Shown: in pieces, positions 1 to 11,121 of the stretch
Layout of the letters: every line of letters starts with the position of its first letter
Numbering within the stretch: position 1 is the first letter of the stretch
Assembly (NCBI GenBank): GCA_963555705.1
Contig: OY743190.1
Span: 21,149,491-21,213,490, forward strand
Length of the DNA stretch: 64,000 nt
Reading direction: 5' to 3'
DNA from: Ligustrum vulgare
Lineage: Eukaryota; Streptophyta; Magnoliopsida; Lamiales; Oleaceae
Program-made: the position numbers and the translations under genes
The notes under the pieces: model-generated
Databases searched by the model: none
The model's input: only the letters and a program-made list of their open reading frames with translations
Told to the model about the DNA's origin: nothing

Positions 1-587
1 AACAAAGAGATTCAAAAAGAATTTCAAATAAAATCAGGAGAAATAATCAACCAAGATAAAATTGGAATGATTATAGAAAAATTAAATGAAATAGGAAAAG
101 AAGAAAATAAAAGAATTATATATCAATAGAAGAAAGAGTTAAAAATTAGAAACAAAGATAGATGATATGTATGGCAGACTATTTAAAGTACAAAAAACTC
201 AAAGTACTATACCAATAGTTTATATGTCAATAAGTAAATATATTGAAGATTTAAAAACATTAATAAAAACACTAATAAATGAAGTTTAAGAAGTAAAAAA
301 TGAATTAAAAAAATGAAATTAAAATATTAAAACTTGAAGTTAGAGATGTAAAAGAAAATAATAAAAATAAAGACAAGAAATTAGACAAAAAGAAATTATA
401 GAAAAAGAAATGTCGAGAATAGGAAATAAACATATTGAATAAAAAAAAATTATAAAAGCAGGAAGTTGATGATGAATTTAGAAAAAAAAATATATTACCT
501 AAGATATTAGAAGAAGAAATAGAACTCGAAAAATCTAAAGAAAAAGCATTAAGAAAACTCAAAGTTGAAAAAGAACAAAGTAATAAA
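1..587 (+). pseudogene. EPRV-1 coiled-coil (virion-associated-like) ORF remnant
   Basis: AT-rich sequence whose fragmentary frames are almost all Lys, Glu, Asn, Ile and Leu, as in the small coiled-coil protein that precedes the coat-protein ORF in many caulimovirids. Several stops interrupt all frames. A methionine codon near 588 starts the next coding region, matching the arrangement in EPRV-2, where a comparable coiled-coil ORF lies between the primer-binding site and the coat-protein ORF. The function is inferred from position and composition only. Confidence 0.5.
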
Positions 588-1372
588 AATGAATGAAGAA
601 TTAGTTTTGCTTATAGAAAACTTTGATCAATTAAGCTTAGATAATTTAAGTGATTATCAAGTTTTAAAGAATACTGAATGAGCACCTAATCCAGCTCCAA
701 TAGGAACTTCTAAACAAGAATTACTAGATACAAATGAAAGTTATGAGCCTCTATATGTAGAACATACAGACAATATTATGACAAGTTAGAGATAGACAAT
801 CACCTAAAGGAAATAAGTACAGAGATAGATTTGAACAAAATGATAATTATGATAAACCTATTAATCATGGAGAAACAAAATTAGATTTAGATTGTAAAAT
901 AGATACTAAAAAAACCTTATTAACTTGGGAAAATTCAATGAAATTATTCTTTTTGTATAATAAAGATGACACGTGGGAAAATACTGAAAGAATAATAGAT
1001 TTCCTGATAGAATCTTTTGAAGAAAATGTTAGAAATTGGTGGAAATGAATAAGTAATGATATAGAAACATTAATAAGAAGAAATGTTCAAACCGAAATAA
1101 TAAAGTCTGATAGAGAAGATCTAGAAAAATTAGTAGAATATATTTCAGATGATTTTTTGGAGAAAATTGGATAAGAAATGCTGAAACAGATATAATAAGA
1201 AGAAAAAAAGATAATGCAAGAGTAAAATTAGTAAATTAAACAATATGTGATATGTGTGAAATTAAAAAAAATACACTTGTTAATTTAAAAATTATTATTA
1301 TATCCAATTTTATAGTAATGAAAATCAAGAAGTATACAATGATATGTGCTATAATAAATTACCAGGTTCATG

Positions 1373-1451
<79 letters not shown>

Positions 1452-1730
1452 AAAAAACCTATACAATAGAGATGTAATCTTGGAAGAAGAAGTACTAAGA
1501 AAAAATATAAAAATAGAAAGTTCAAAAAATTTAGAAATTTTAGGAAAAAAATATGTTATACCTAAGAAAAAATATTACAAAAGGAGATATAATTCAAATA
1601 GACAACAGAAAAATAAACCTTATAAAAAGATAAAAGCCAATGCAAATGTTGGAATTGTGAAGAAATAAGTCATATAAGTCTTGATTGTAATAAGAAAAAA
1701 GTTAAAATATTAAAAAAATAATAACTTGAA
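588..1730 (+). pseudogene. EPRV-1 coat-protein region with CCHC zinc knuckle
   Basis: Coat-protein-like region of the viral relic. The first part is acidic and hydrophilic; the middle has a Trp-rich stretch around 1030 (RNWWK). It ends in a basic Lys/Arg/Tyr-rich tail followed by a zinc knuckle at 1647-1688 with spacing C-x2-C-x4-H-x4-C, the nucleic-acid-binding motif of reverse-transcribing viruses. The knuckle lies in a different frame from the basic tail just upstream, so at least one frameshift separates them. A long AT dinucleotide tract (about 1375-1449) has expanded within the region and further breaks it. Confidence 0.7.
1375..1449. repeat. (AT)n microsatellite inside EPRV-1
   Basis: About 75 bp of uninterrupted AT dinucleotide. 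It lies within the decayed coat-protein region and produces a meaningless Tyr-Ile repeat if translated. Confidence 0.95.
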
Positions 1731-2159
1731 ATAGAAAACGAATTATTTGAAATATTCGATATTAAATAACATTATGATCAAGAAGTTTATATAAGTGAAA
1801 CAGGTTCCGAAAATAAGGGATCAGAATCTGAATAAATAAATAAAAGAAATAGAAAATAATAATATAGATATTCAAGAATATGAATGAGTAGATGGTTGTG
1901 GATTAGAAGTAACATTTAATAATAATAAGTTTTAAAAAATACAAAGATTATTCTTAGATCTAAAAAAAGAAAAATAGGATATCTTAGATAGAATATAGAG
2001 AAGAGGAATGATAACAGTAAATGAATATCATAAAATTGAAAAAGTTATAGACATTAGAACAACTCAAGAAACATATAAATTAAATATTTTAACAAAAATA
2101 CAATAGTAGAATTATTTACAAAGATAAATAAAAAACAAAGTGAAAAAAATCTAATATGT

Positions 2160-2580
2160 TTATTTAGCAGGAATACAAATAATGTTTAAATCCTTATTTA
2201 GAGAAAGAATATATTCATCCTCAAATGTAAGATTACATGATGGAAGAATAATAAATTTGCAAGATAGTCATTTAGAAACTATAGAAGGAAACCTAGCATA
2301 TCAATAATTAATATTCACTTGTTACCCAAAATATTGTGTTTCATTGAAAAATAAAAATTTTAATGAAGTTTTAGGTTTAAATTTCAAGTTACATAGAAAT
2401 GATATAACGCAATCACGAGATCAAGTTATGACTATATAATATAGAGCATTATACACATTTAATAATTCTAATTATGAAAATATTTACTCTAATAAACCAT
2501 ATATAGAAGTTCATAAAAAATGTAAAAACACTAGTAAAATCGTGGAACAAAATAAGCAGATAAATTTAGTCCCAAAAAAT
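2160..2580 (+). pseudogene. EPRV-1 movement-protein-like region (30K type)
   Basis: Broken frames here give a segment with GIQIMFKSLF, then DGRIINL, then EGNLAY, then a short run ending in YRALYTF. The same spaced pattern occurs in EPRV-2 on the other strand (about 14810-15390, with FRERI, DNRIV and TGNLIY), so the two regions are homologous. The pattern resembles the 30K-superfamily movement domain of caulimovirids, which tubulates plasmodesmata in living viruses. Its place after the coat protein and before the protease supports this. Stops interrupt the frame. The assignment rests on pattern and position. Confidence 0.55.
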
Positions 2581-2814
2581 TATGTACTTAGCATAACAAA
2601 AATAAACTCAAAATAATAGAATTAAGAAAGAAGAATACCCAGATAATAAAATAACATTTAAAGATGAAAGATTAATTAAGGGATAAAAAATTCCTAATCT
2701 GCCTAATAGAAAACAATTAGGAGAAACTAGTAATACAAAAGAAATAAAACTTCATAGAAATCCTAGAAATATGAAGATAGAAGGTTAATATTTCAATGGA
2801 AAAGAGCATGTGAA

Positions 2815-3480
2815 AGGATCAAATATATTAATAGATCCGGGAGTTAATGAATGCCATATAGATTTAAACAAAAATAAAGGATTAATAGCCCATATGACTG
2901 AAGATATGTAAATTTTGATGGACAATTACATACTATTGAACTAGAAGTTAAAGTACCATTAAAAATTGAAGGAATTAATCTTTTAGCACCATGTTATATA
3001 GATAGCAATATGGATATAAACCCTCACATATTATTAGGAATGAGTTTCTTATATGGATTAGAAAATTATAACATACTGGATAAGGATTATATATAATTCA
3101 TAATGGTCAAACAATATTATATAAAAAAACAGAATGAATAATCAAATAAGTTTTTCATTAGCTGTTTATATTCAAGTTACCGTTGTAGAAATGAATATAA
3201 CAACAGAAGCATCGAAATGAATATAACAACAGAAGCATTAGTCGATACAGGAAGTGACATAACAATATTTAAAAGTTTCTTTATAAAGTCATGGAATACT
3301 TATAGTAAGATAAAAATAACGAGAGTAACAAGAGAAAGTACCAAAATAATTAATAGTGCTGATAAAATCAATATAATACTTTGAAGTAAACATATAGTAG
3401 TAAACAAAATATATAATTACTACAAATTAGAATATGATATACTACAAGGCAATGACTTTATACAAGAATTTCAGTATTAA
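2815..3480 (+). pseudogene. EPRV-1 tandem aspartic-protease-like motifs
   Basis: Two retropepsin-like signatures lie one after the other. The first reads ILIDPG at 2825-2842, with a downstream LLGMSF near 3031. The second reads LVDTGSD from 3238, with a downstream ILQGNDF near 3440. Each pair has the layout of a protease: the catalytic D-T/S-G, then about 65 residues, then a hydrophobic-G-N/M-x-F strand. In the first the middle residue is Pro instead of Thr or Ser. A 25-bp direct duplication lies just before the second motif (about 3188-3238). Stops break both. EPRV-2 also has two such motifs, see findings. Confidence 0.6.
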
Positions 3481-3539
3481 AAACAAAATAATTACGTGAT
3501 AATGTTACAGATACCTTGTACACATTTATTAAAAATTCC

Positions 3540-4571
3540 AAGAGAATTTAGACCTTATAAGGTTCAGTCAACCCACCATGATAATAAATTGAAGAAAAAA
3601 TCAATCACACAAAATGAAATCAAAAAATAAAAGAATACTATACAAAAAAGCCCTATAAGCAAGAATAGAAACATGTATAGAAAAAATCGTTGAATAACTA
3701 GAAAAAGTTTATGGAGAAAATTCATTATTATTTTCGAAGCCGCATCACCCTAGAGCCAAGATAGAGCTAACATAAAATGTTATTATAAGAGTATGACCAA
3801 ATATGTATACCATACAAGACACACAAGAATTCAAAACTCATATAAAGGAATTGTTAGAACAAAAAGTTATTAGTACAACTTTTATGGTCGTGAAACATGC
3901 TAAACTAGTTAGAGGAAAAGCTACAAAAGATAATAAATTATAAATAACTAAATAAATATACAAAATTTGTTGGTTATTTTTTATCAAATAAAGAAGTATT
4001 AATAAACATTGAAAAAAGAAAACAATATTATCCTAATTTTGATTGTAAATCAGGATTTTGACAAGTTAAAAGGGAAGAAGATAGTATACAATATACATCA
4101 TTTAGTACACCTCAAGGTAAATATGAATGGATAGTTATGCCTTTAGTTTAAAAAATGCACCGCAAATATATCAAAAAAAATGGATAATATATTAAAAATT
4201 TAATGAGTTTTTAATTGTATATGTTGATGATATTTTCATATGTTCTAATAATGAAGAAGAATATAGAAACCATGTAATATAATTCATAAATGAGTGTAAA
4301 AAAGAAGGAATTGTCCTTTCTAAAAAGAAAGCTCTAATGGAAAAATAAGAAATTAACTTTTTTGTATTATCAATAGATAAAAGAGGAATAAAATTAAAAA
4401 CTAATATATCTAAAAAGATAGAAAATTTTCTAGACAACTTAGAATCAAAAGAACAAATACAAAAGGTTTTTAGGATAATTAAATTATGCAGAAAGATTTA
4501 TTGAAAATCTTTCCAAAAAAAAAAGACAAAATCCAGGCTTTTACTTAGAAAAAACACTAAAGGATGGAGTC
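3540..4571 (+). pseudogene. EPRV-1 reverse transcriptase region, 3'-truncated
   Basis: Broken frames give the recognisable RT blocks in order: an entry block with hydrophobic and Lys residues near 3830-3900, the FDCKSGF-type block near 4040, the TPQGKYEW block near 4110, and the YVDD catalytic box at 4220-4231. These are the palm motifs of caulimovirid and Ty3-type reverse transcriptases. After the YVDD box the connection region continues (LSKKKA, then a GIKL-type block) until 4571, where the sequence changes abruptly to a CACTA terminus. Frameshifts and stops occur between all blocks. RNase H is missing. Confidence 0.8.
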
Positions 4572-4859
4572 ACTACAAGAAAAATGTCTAGTAGTGACAT
4601 AATTTTTGCTATGCGTGCGTGGTGCAAGTGTCACAATTTTTTTGACGCCTAAATTCATAGCTAAATATTATCATGGTTTGAAGTGTCGCAAATAATTATA
4701 TGCATAAAAAAATAGAGAATAAGAAAACAATGCAAGATAAAACTTGTATATCTTAAACAAATCAACCAGATTAATAGAAAGACATATCTTGTAAAATTAA
4801 TAGATGAATGGTATTCACTATCTTGCCCTAATTAGACTATCTATCTATCTATCTATATA
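4572..4859 (+). mobile_element. Truncated CACTA-type terminus (different family from the two large CACTAs)
   Basis: The sequence CACTACAAGAAAAATG starts exactly where EPRV-1 stops. CACTACAAGAAAA is a common terminal inverted repeat of dicot CACTA elements. It is followed by subterminal-looking GTGTCRC motifs near 4638 and 4683. I find no matching partner end in inverted orientation, so I treat it as a truncated or deleted element. The rest of the stretch to 4859 is AT-rich and ends in a short (CTAT)n run; nothing else is recognisable. Confidence 0.5.
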
Positions 4860-4867
4860 ACTATGTG

Positions 4868-5449
4868 TAGGGGTGGGCGTGGATTGAGTTGGGTCGATTT
4901 TTTGCCCAACCAGAACCTAACCCACTATGGTCAGGTTGATAAAAAATTAATCCAACACAACCCAAACATGAGTTTAAACCCAACCCAACCCAACACAATC
5001 AAGTTTCGATCGATTTGGGTTGGGTTGGGTGGGTTGGACTTTAGTCCAATTAACTAAAAATATAAAAAAATTAAAAAATTATGCTCATAAATCAACTATT
5101 AACTCAAATAAATTATGTACAATACAATAAGCTCAAATATAATAAATTGAATACTTGCTAATAAAATTAAAATATGTTTAAATCATATTTGAGTTTCATC
5201 CAAATTAAAAACGGGCTTAAAATTCTTGAAATTTAAAGAGTCTTATATTTTTAAAATTTTGATTGGGTTGGGTTGGGTCGGGTTGAGTTGAGTTTTTCAC
5301 CCAACCCACAACCAAACCCAATCCAACTCGAACAAAATTTTTTTTTGAAACTCAACCCAACACAATTTTCATCAAAACTCAACCCAAATCGATCGAGTTG
5401 GGTTGGGTTGACGGTTTTGACGGATTGGGTGAATTAATGCCCATCTCTA
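4868..5449. mobile_element. hAT-type MITE (TAGGGGTGGGC family), copy 1
   Basis: A 582-bp element with terminal inverted repeats TAGGGGTGGGC and GCCCATCTCTA (imperfect) and a perfect 8-bp target duplication ACTATGTG at 4860-4867 and 5450-5457, diagnostic of hAT transposition. The interior is rich in GGGTT/AACCC blocks near both ends and AT-rich in the centre. It has no coding capacity and would need a hAT transposase in trans. A related copy lies at 12085-12625. Confidence 0.9.
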
Positions 5450-5457
5450 ACTATGTG

Positions 5458-6171
5458 TACGATTATTGGTACAAATAGCACAACCGAATACAAAATTACT
5501 GGCTTGTCGAAAGATATATCCGAGTCTAATGACATGTGTGGACCAAAACCAATGAGTTACGATTTAGTGGACCTACAAATATCTTTTTTTTTTTTTAAAG
5601 TATACAAATATCTTTTCGGACTTAAATAAATGGTCTAAAACCAAAGTATCTTGATTTGGTAAGTAATTGAATGAATACAACCAAGTGATTTGGACTTTGT
5701 TGATAAATTATTGATATATATTTTCCATTGCCAAAAACGTGCATTTGGTGCTTGAGCACTTCTATGGACCCTGAATCAATATTTACCGATTCTCACAATA
5801 TAGGTAGGTCCCACCACCCTCACGATTGGGATTCCCGAATTGGGATCCTGAAAACTTCTCTTTGAAGCTTATACTTCTTACCCAATAGTATTTGTAGACC
5901 TAGAAATTTGATGGGAATACGTAGTTAATAGGTATTGGCTACATTTCTATCAACATGTTATGTTCTTGCATACTTGAATAAAACATTAGATGTAAATGGT
6001 CTCTTCTTCAACGACAGGGGAGAAGGCACGGAACTCCGGAAAGTTGACCAGCGGTGGGGTACGAGAGATAATGGACATGAGTAAAATAGGACTCGGGTTG
6101 AAGAGTCTACTGTAGAACTGTAAAAAGAACACCAAGTTTTCATTCTGGTACTCATGATGTGAATTTAGATG
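5458..6171. other. Unassigned single-copy-looking stretch
   Basis: No repeat in this window matches it. The 5740-6180 part is richer in G and C than its surroundings. On the minus strand a frame free of stops runs from about 6180 down to a TAA near 5986 (about 65 codons, ending EEETIYI) and is interrupted by the foldback element at 6181. I recognise no family. Confidence 0.4.
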
Positions 6172-6180
6172 GAAGTAGGC

Positions 6181-7903
6181 GAGTACAAATTTGTTCATAA
6201 CGAGGATGAACTTAACCCCCTTCACTTTCGTTACATTATTCCCCACCCCCACCCCCAAATTTGAACAAATTTATTATCACATTCGTGACATACCATTTAT
6301 TAACACTTTTCCTTATTTTCTTTTTTTCTTAATTATTTTAAAATTAATATTAAAAATAATATTTTTGTTGATTTCATATCATACGATTTAACGAGAGCTT
6401 CAAAATGAGCATAGTATCAATATATAATTTTTTACTATTTTTAAAAAAAAATTTATCACCTACAAAGTTACTGTTCAATTTAAAGCATGCGCTTCTATCA
6501 TTTTTTATTTTTTTTTAAGTATTTGATGTTTTTGAGATAAAATATATGACTGAAAAATAATTTTAAAAAAATATATATGACTAAAAATGTATATCATTAA
6601 AAAGTAATTCGAAAAAGTACAAATTTGTTCATAATGAGGATGGACTTAACCCCTCTCACTTTTGTTACATTATTCCCCACCCGCACCCCTAAAACCAAAT
6701 TTGAACAAATTTATTATCACATACCATTAATTAACACTTTTCCTTATTTTCTTTTGTCTTAATTATTTTAAAATTGATATTAAAAATAATATTTTTGTTG
6801 ATTTCATATCATACGATTTAACGAGAGCTTCAAAATGAGTATAGTATCAATATATAAATTTTTATTATTTTTAAAAAAATATTTATCACCTACAAATTTA
6901 TAATTCAATTCAAAGCATGAGCCTCTATCAGGATTTTTTTTTTTTTTTAAAAAGTATTTGATGTTTTTTAGATAAAATATGTGGCTGAAAAATAATTTTA
7001 AAAAAATATGTATGTTAAAAAATAATTTGAAAATGTATATTTTAAAACAGTTTGGTTTGGTTTGACTACGTTGATGGATCCACGTGAAAATGAAACAACG
7101 ATTTCGATTCGAGTTGTAGTTATAGTTCGACGATTTTATTTTTGCAACCCTGTGTAACAACTAGAATCTTGTTGCCACAACTTTTTGAACATCATCGATT
7201 CGCTCTAACATAACCAAGTTATTATCTCATAATTGTGACAATAAAATTTTAGTTGTTACATAGGGTTGCAAAAAAAAAAAAAAATCGTGAACCTACAAGT
7301 CGAATCGAAATCATTGCTTCATTTTGCATGGGCCTGCCAACATTCTCGAATCAAATCGAACCAAACCATTTTAAAATAAACATTTTCAAATTACTTTTTA
7401 ACGATACACATTTTTAAATATACATATATTTTTTAAAATCATTTTTTAACTACATATTTTATCTCGAAAAAATTAAATTCTTTTTTAAAAATAAAAAATT
7501 TTACCAAATAGAGGCTCATGCTTTAAATTGAATTGAAATTGCAGGTGATAAGTATTTTTTTTAAATAGTAAAAATTTATATATTGATATTATATTCATAC
7601 TGAAGCTCTCGTTAAATCGTATAATATGAAATAAAAAAAAATATTACTTTTAATATTAATTTCAAAATATTTAAGAAAAAAGAAAATAAAGAAAAAGTGT
7701 TAATAATGGTATGTGATAATAAATTTGTTCAAATTTGGTTTTTGGGGGGGGTGGGGAACAAAGTAACGGTAGTGACGGGGTTAAGTTCACCCTCATTGAA
7801 GAGAGTAAACAAATTTGTACTCAAAGTAGGGTAGGGAATAAAGTAATGGCAGTGAGGGGGATTAAGTTCACCCTCGTCAAAGATGGTGAACAAATTTGTA
7901 ATT
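6181..7903. mobile_element. Large foldback element with 9-bp target duplication (Mutator-like)
   Basis: A 1723-bp element flanked by a perfect 9-bp duplication GAAGTAGGC (6172-6180 and 7904-7912), the size made by Mutator-like transposases. The arms are long inverted repeats, about 6600-7160 against 7255-7900, folding around a loop near 7200. The ends both read (G)TACAAATTTGTTCA. The terminal segment is itself repeated inside each arm: on the left the block beginning at 6181 recurs at about 6616, and on the right the block recurs at about 7740 and 7815. There is no coding capacity. A transcript would form a near 600-bp hairpin. Confidence 0.88.
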
Positions 7904-7912
7904 GAAGTAGGC

Positions 7913-8886
7913 AGTTCTCGAAGAGGATGTACAGTACGATCGAATTAGTCATAGCTTCTTATTTTTATTTTTATAGTAGAAAGGTAGAGATGATGTTATT
8001 TGAACTAGTGTTACACACTTACGATACAAGATCATTTATTACTCACATATATTAAATTTATATGTTAACATATGAAATGAATATTTAATTAAAAATGGGA
8101 AGCAAATGAAGATAATTAATTACAAAAAAATATGTACATTACACATACTTTAATTTTTTTCTTACGGATAGTATGTTTATCGTTCTAGAAATTTTTTAAA
8201 ATATTGTAATTTGAATTGATTTAACTTAAAATGGAAAAGAAAATTTTCATTTAAAAAGAATTTGTAATAAGTAAAAAAAAAATGATATATCTGTGATATA
8301 CGCTCAAAATTTTATTAAAACGAAAAGAAAAAGAAAAATATCAAAATCAAATAGTCAAATTCCGTATAAACCGATTTACAATGTGAACCACCACAATGAC
8401 AGAATTTTAAAAAATTATAGATACGAACTATCAAATATTCAAAACTTATTAAATAATTTCCAATACAACGTGACTTTTCATTTTCCATCGAGGAGTCAAA
8501 GTGTTATGTTACCGAAAAAAACTATTTTTATACGTTTTAAATATATGTATTTAACCACACCCTATTTTGAAATATTATGAGTTTGCTAACATGCCTTTAT
8601 TTTTATTTTGATAAAAATTAGTTAAACTAATTTTTAAAGTTAGTAATATGTATTTTTTATATTTTTATTATTTAAACTTATAGTATTTAATTAAGCATAA
8701 ATAAATAAATAAAACTAAATAAATAAAATGAGTAAATAAATTAATATATGAACAAAATGATTAATATGAGTGTCAATTCGAATTGAAATTTATTATTTAT
8801 GACCAAATTAAATTTAGTTAAGAAATTATAAATATCATTACTTAAATAAAATAATTTTGAAATAGTGTGACATATGAAAAAATTAA
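7913..8886. other. AT-rich intergenic DNA with a dispersed repeat
   Basis: No gene is visible. The segment of about 8045-8345 is present again, inverted, at about 44015-44325 (see that entry). The remainder is AT-rich spacer. Confidence 0.6.
8045..8345 (+). repeat. Dispersed repeat, copy 1 (inverted copy at 44015-44325)
   Basis: Shared landmarks are the segment around GATATATCTGTGATATACGC, the run AATATTTAATTAAAAATGG and the run of A with a GAAAAGAAAAAG purine tract. All appear in reverse complement near 44030-44310. No terminal repeats or coding capacity are clear, so its class is unknown. Confidence 0.65.
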
Positions 8887-8988
8887 TGCCCCCAGTGCCC
8901 AATGGGGGCATGTGGCGCCCCCCTATTGGGGGGTTGTCAGGTACCGGACTCCGCCTGACAACGAATGCACACCCGGCAAGTGCTGGGT
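8887..8988. other. GC-rich island of four adjacent hairpins
   Basis: In an otherwise AT-rich region, 102 bp contain four consecutive perfect or near-perfect hairpins: stem TGCCCCCA/TGGGGGCA (8887-8910), CCCCCC/GGGGGG with a 4-nt loop (8918-8933), TTGTCAGG/CCTGACAA (8934-8961), and ACCCGGC/GCTGGGT with a 4-nt AAGT loop (8971-8988, one G-T pair). I do not recognise the family. It is immediately followed by a minisatellite. Confidence 0.75.
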
Positions 8989-9039
8989 AAACATTGATAT
9001 GGTCCCCTCTGATGTATGTATGTATATCAATTTTGTATT

Positions 9040-9215
9040 TACACAAATTCACTTTGTATTCATATTGTTTAATTTTACACACACACACACATATGTGTGT
9101 GTGTGTGTAAATTCACTTTGTATTCATATTGTTTAATTTTACATATATATATATATATCAATTTTATATTTACACAAATTCACTTTGTATTCATATTGCT
9201 TAATTTTATAGGAAC
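9040..9215. repeat. Minisatellite of about 40 bp with CA/TG and AT microsatellites
   Basis: Three copies of a unit containing AATTCACTTTGTATTCATAT followed by TGYTTAATTTTA occur at about 9047, 9109 and 9177, separated by (AC)n(TG)n and (AT)n tracts. Confidence 0.85.
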
Positions 9216-9859
9216 TTATTATTTATACAAACAGAAAATGAGTGAAAAAATATTTTTAAAAACTACCTAACTTTTATATATTATAAAGAACACATGGTCT
9301 TATTCTAACGACTCACCTATCAGACTTGATTGGCCTCAATTCCAGCTCCGGATCTTACATTTTATTTCTAGACAAAAAAATTGATCAAAGACAAAAAATT
9401 TCTAGTTAATAAAAGATTAGAGATAAGAATATGATGAGGATGTAAATGTGACAATGCATAAAGATTAATGACTTTTAATATAATTAAATTGTGACGTGTT
9501 TATATGAAACTGAAATATATATTTAACTCCTTATACATATAATATAAGTCCTTGTTTGGTAGAAATTACAATCATTTGTTTGGTAGGAATTAAAATCAAA
9601 TTTTAATAGATTTTGATAAAAATTGATGAAATGTGTGGTTAAAAATTTTTAAGTATCAAAAAATACGTGATTAATATTTTTTTGATTTTTAATTTAAATT
9701 AAAATTAGATATTCTGTAACAAACTGGTATAAAAAGATGCACTAAAAAATGGTACTCCTATGGAATTGTGCCATTTACTTTTTGCACTTTTTCAGGATGA
9801 TTGCATCCTAATTTGGAGAACAAATTTGTTCACCTCTTTAACGACGGTGAAAATAACCT
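9216..9859. other. AT-rich spacer, no gene seen
   Basis: The sequence has poly-A/T tracts and a pair of TTTGGTAGRAATT motifs near 9555 and 9577, resembling the ends of degenerate MITEs. No reading frame of interest. Confidence 0.5.
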
Positions 9860-10481
9860 CCGTGAATAAGCCAACGGAAACATGCATTTCTCACTCTTAA
9901 AAGCTGGGCCCGGCGGCCCGGCCCACAGACTTTCTCCAAATTTTGGGATCATGCTTGATGCTCCAAAAGTTTATTAATAAAATATTAGATAAAATGATAC
10001 ATTTCTTTATGATAACTCGAGTTTCACCAGTTGAAAAATATATTTTTCGACCCTAAAATACTTTATTTAACGCGATCTTCAAAATGAGATCAATATCGAT
10101 ATACTTTTGATAATTTTTAAATACTTAAATATTTGACTCAAATAGAGTAGACGATTTTTTTTTTTTAAAAAAAGCATCTCAATTTTTCAGACCACTTTTA
10201 ACAGCACATATTTTTACTCTTAATTTTTTAACAATATATTTTACCTAAAAAAAATGTTTTTAAATACAAAAAGTTTAATAAACAGAGTCTTAGCCATTGT
10301 TTGGCAAACTATAAAAAATATATTTTTAAACAACATAATTTCTCAAATCATTTTTTAATTATACACATTTTCTCTTTTCACTTTTTAACCACATATTTTA
10401 CTTGAAAACATAAAAAACATGTTTTTAAATATAAAGCTTTTAACAAATTTCTAGTTTTAAAATAGTGCACCCAAAAATTTA

Positions 10482-10658
10482 AGCCTTTTTCGGATCTATT
10501 GAAAGGACTCTAAACTAAATTTTTTCGGATCTCGAGATAATATGTGTGATTAAAAATTGAAGAGAAAAAAGATGTGTAGTTAAAAAGTAGTTTGAAAAAA
10601 TGTATAGATTATAATTTAGTTTATAATCTTTTTTTTTCACTTAGATCCGAACAAGGCT
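10482..10658. mobile_element. Small MITE, AGCCTTKTTCGGATCT ends
   Basis: A 177-bp segment whose ends are inverted repeats AGCCTTTTTCGGATCT and AGATCCGAACAAGGCT. Flanks AAAAATTTA and AAAAACTTT agree at 7 of 9 positions, compatible with a decayed 9-bp Mutator-type duplication but also explicable by AT richness. Confidence 0.6.
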
Positions 10659-10734
10659 AAAAACTTTTTTTTTTTTTTTTGTATTTTCGAAATAAAATAT
10701 GTGGTTAAAAGTGAAAAGAAAATGTATGTAATTA

Positions 10735-11121
10735 GAGCATCTACATTTGATGTGTTAATTTGTTTGCTAAATGAATATTTTTAACATGTTAACTTTATTG
10801 TTAAATTTAGTTAGTATTTTAAAATCTGACGTGACATTTTTGTGTTTAAATTCTCCAATAACATAAATACACCTCACACCCACCACACATTCTCACATGC
10901 TCAATCCTTTATTTATTAAATTTTTTCTTCTTAATTGTTTTTAACATCCATAAAAAAAAAAAAAAAAATTTATTGATTTCATATTATATAATTTAATGAG
11001 ATCTTCAAAATAAGTATTATATCGAAATATAAATTTTGCTATTTTAAATCATATTCATTGGACTTAACTAAAAATTAACATATGTGGTTAGCTAAATTTA
11101 ACACATCTAATGTGGATGCTC
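10735..11121. mobile_element. Tourist-like (PIF/Harbinger) MITE
   Basis: A 387-bp element with inverted ends GAGCATCTACATTTGATGTG and, inverted, GAGCATCCACATTAGATGTG, flanked by TTA on both sides (10732-10734 and 11122-11124). The TTA duplication and GAGCATC ends fit Tourist-type MITEs. No coding capacity. Confidence 0.75.

Larger units (their letters stand above)
1..4571 (+). mobile_element. Endogenous pararetrovirus relic (EPRV-1), caulimovirid-like, truncated
   Basis: A decayed integrated plant pararetrovirus read on the + strand. In order it shows a Lys/Glu-rich coiled-coil region (1-587), a coat-protein region with zinc knuckle (588-1730), a movement-protein-like region (about 2160-2580), two aspartic-protease-like motifs (2834 and 3244) and a reverse transcriptase (about 3540-4560). 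The order coat protein, then movement protein, then protease/RT is the one I know from cavemo- and solendo-type caulimovirids rather than badna- or petuviruses; this is family knowledge, not a search result. Every region carries stops and frameshifts, so it cannot encode a polyprotein. The window opens inside it. Its 3' end is cut at 4571, where a CACTA terminus begins, and no RNase H region remains. Sequence differs clearly from EPRV-2, so it is a separate lineage. Confidence 0.85.
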
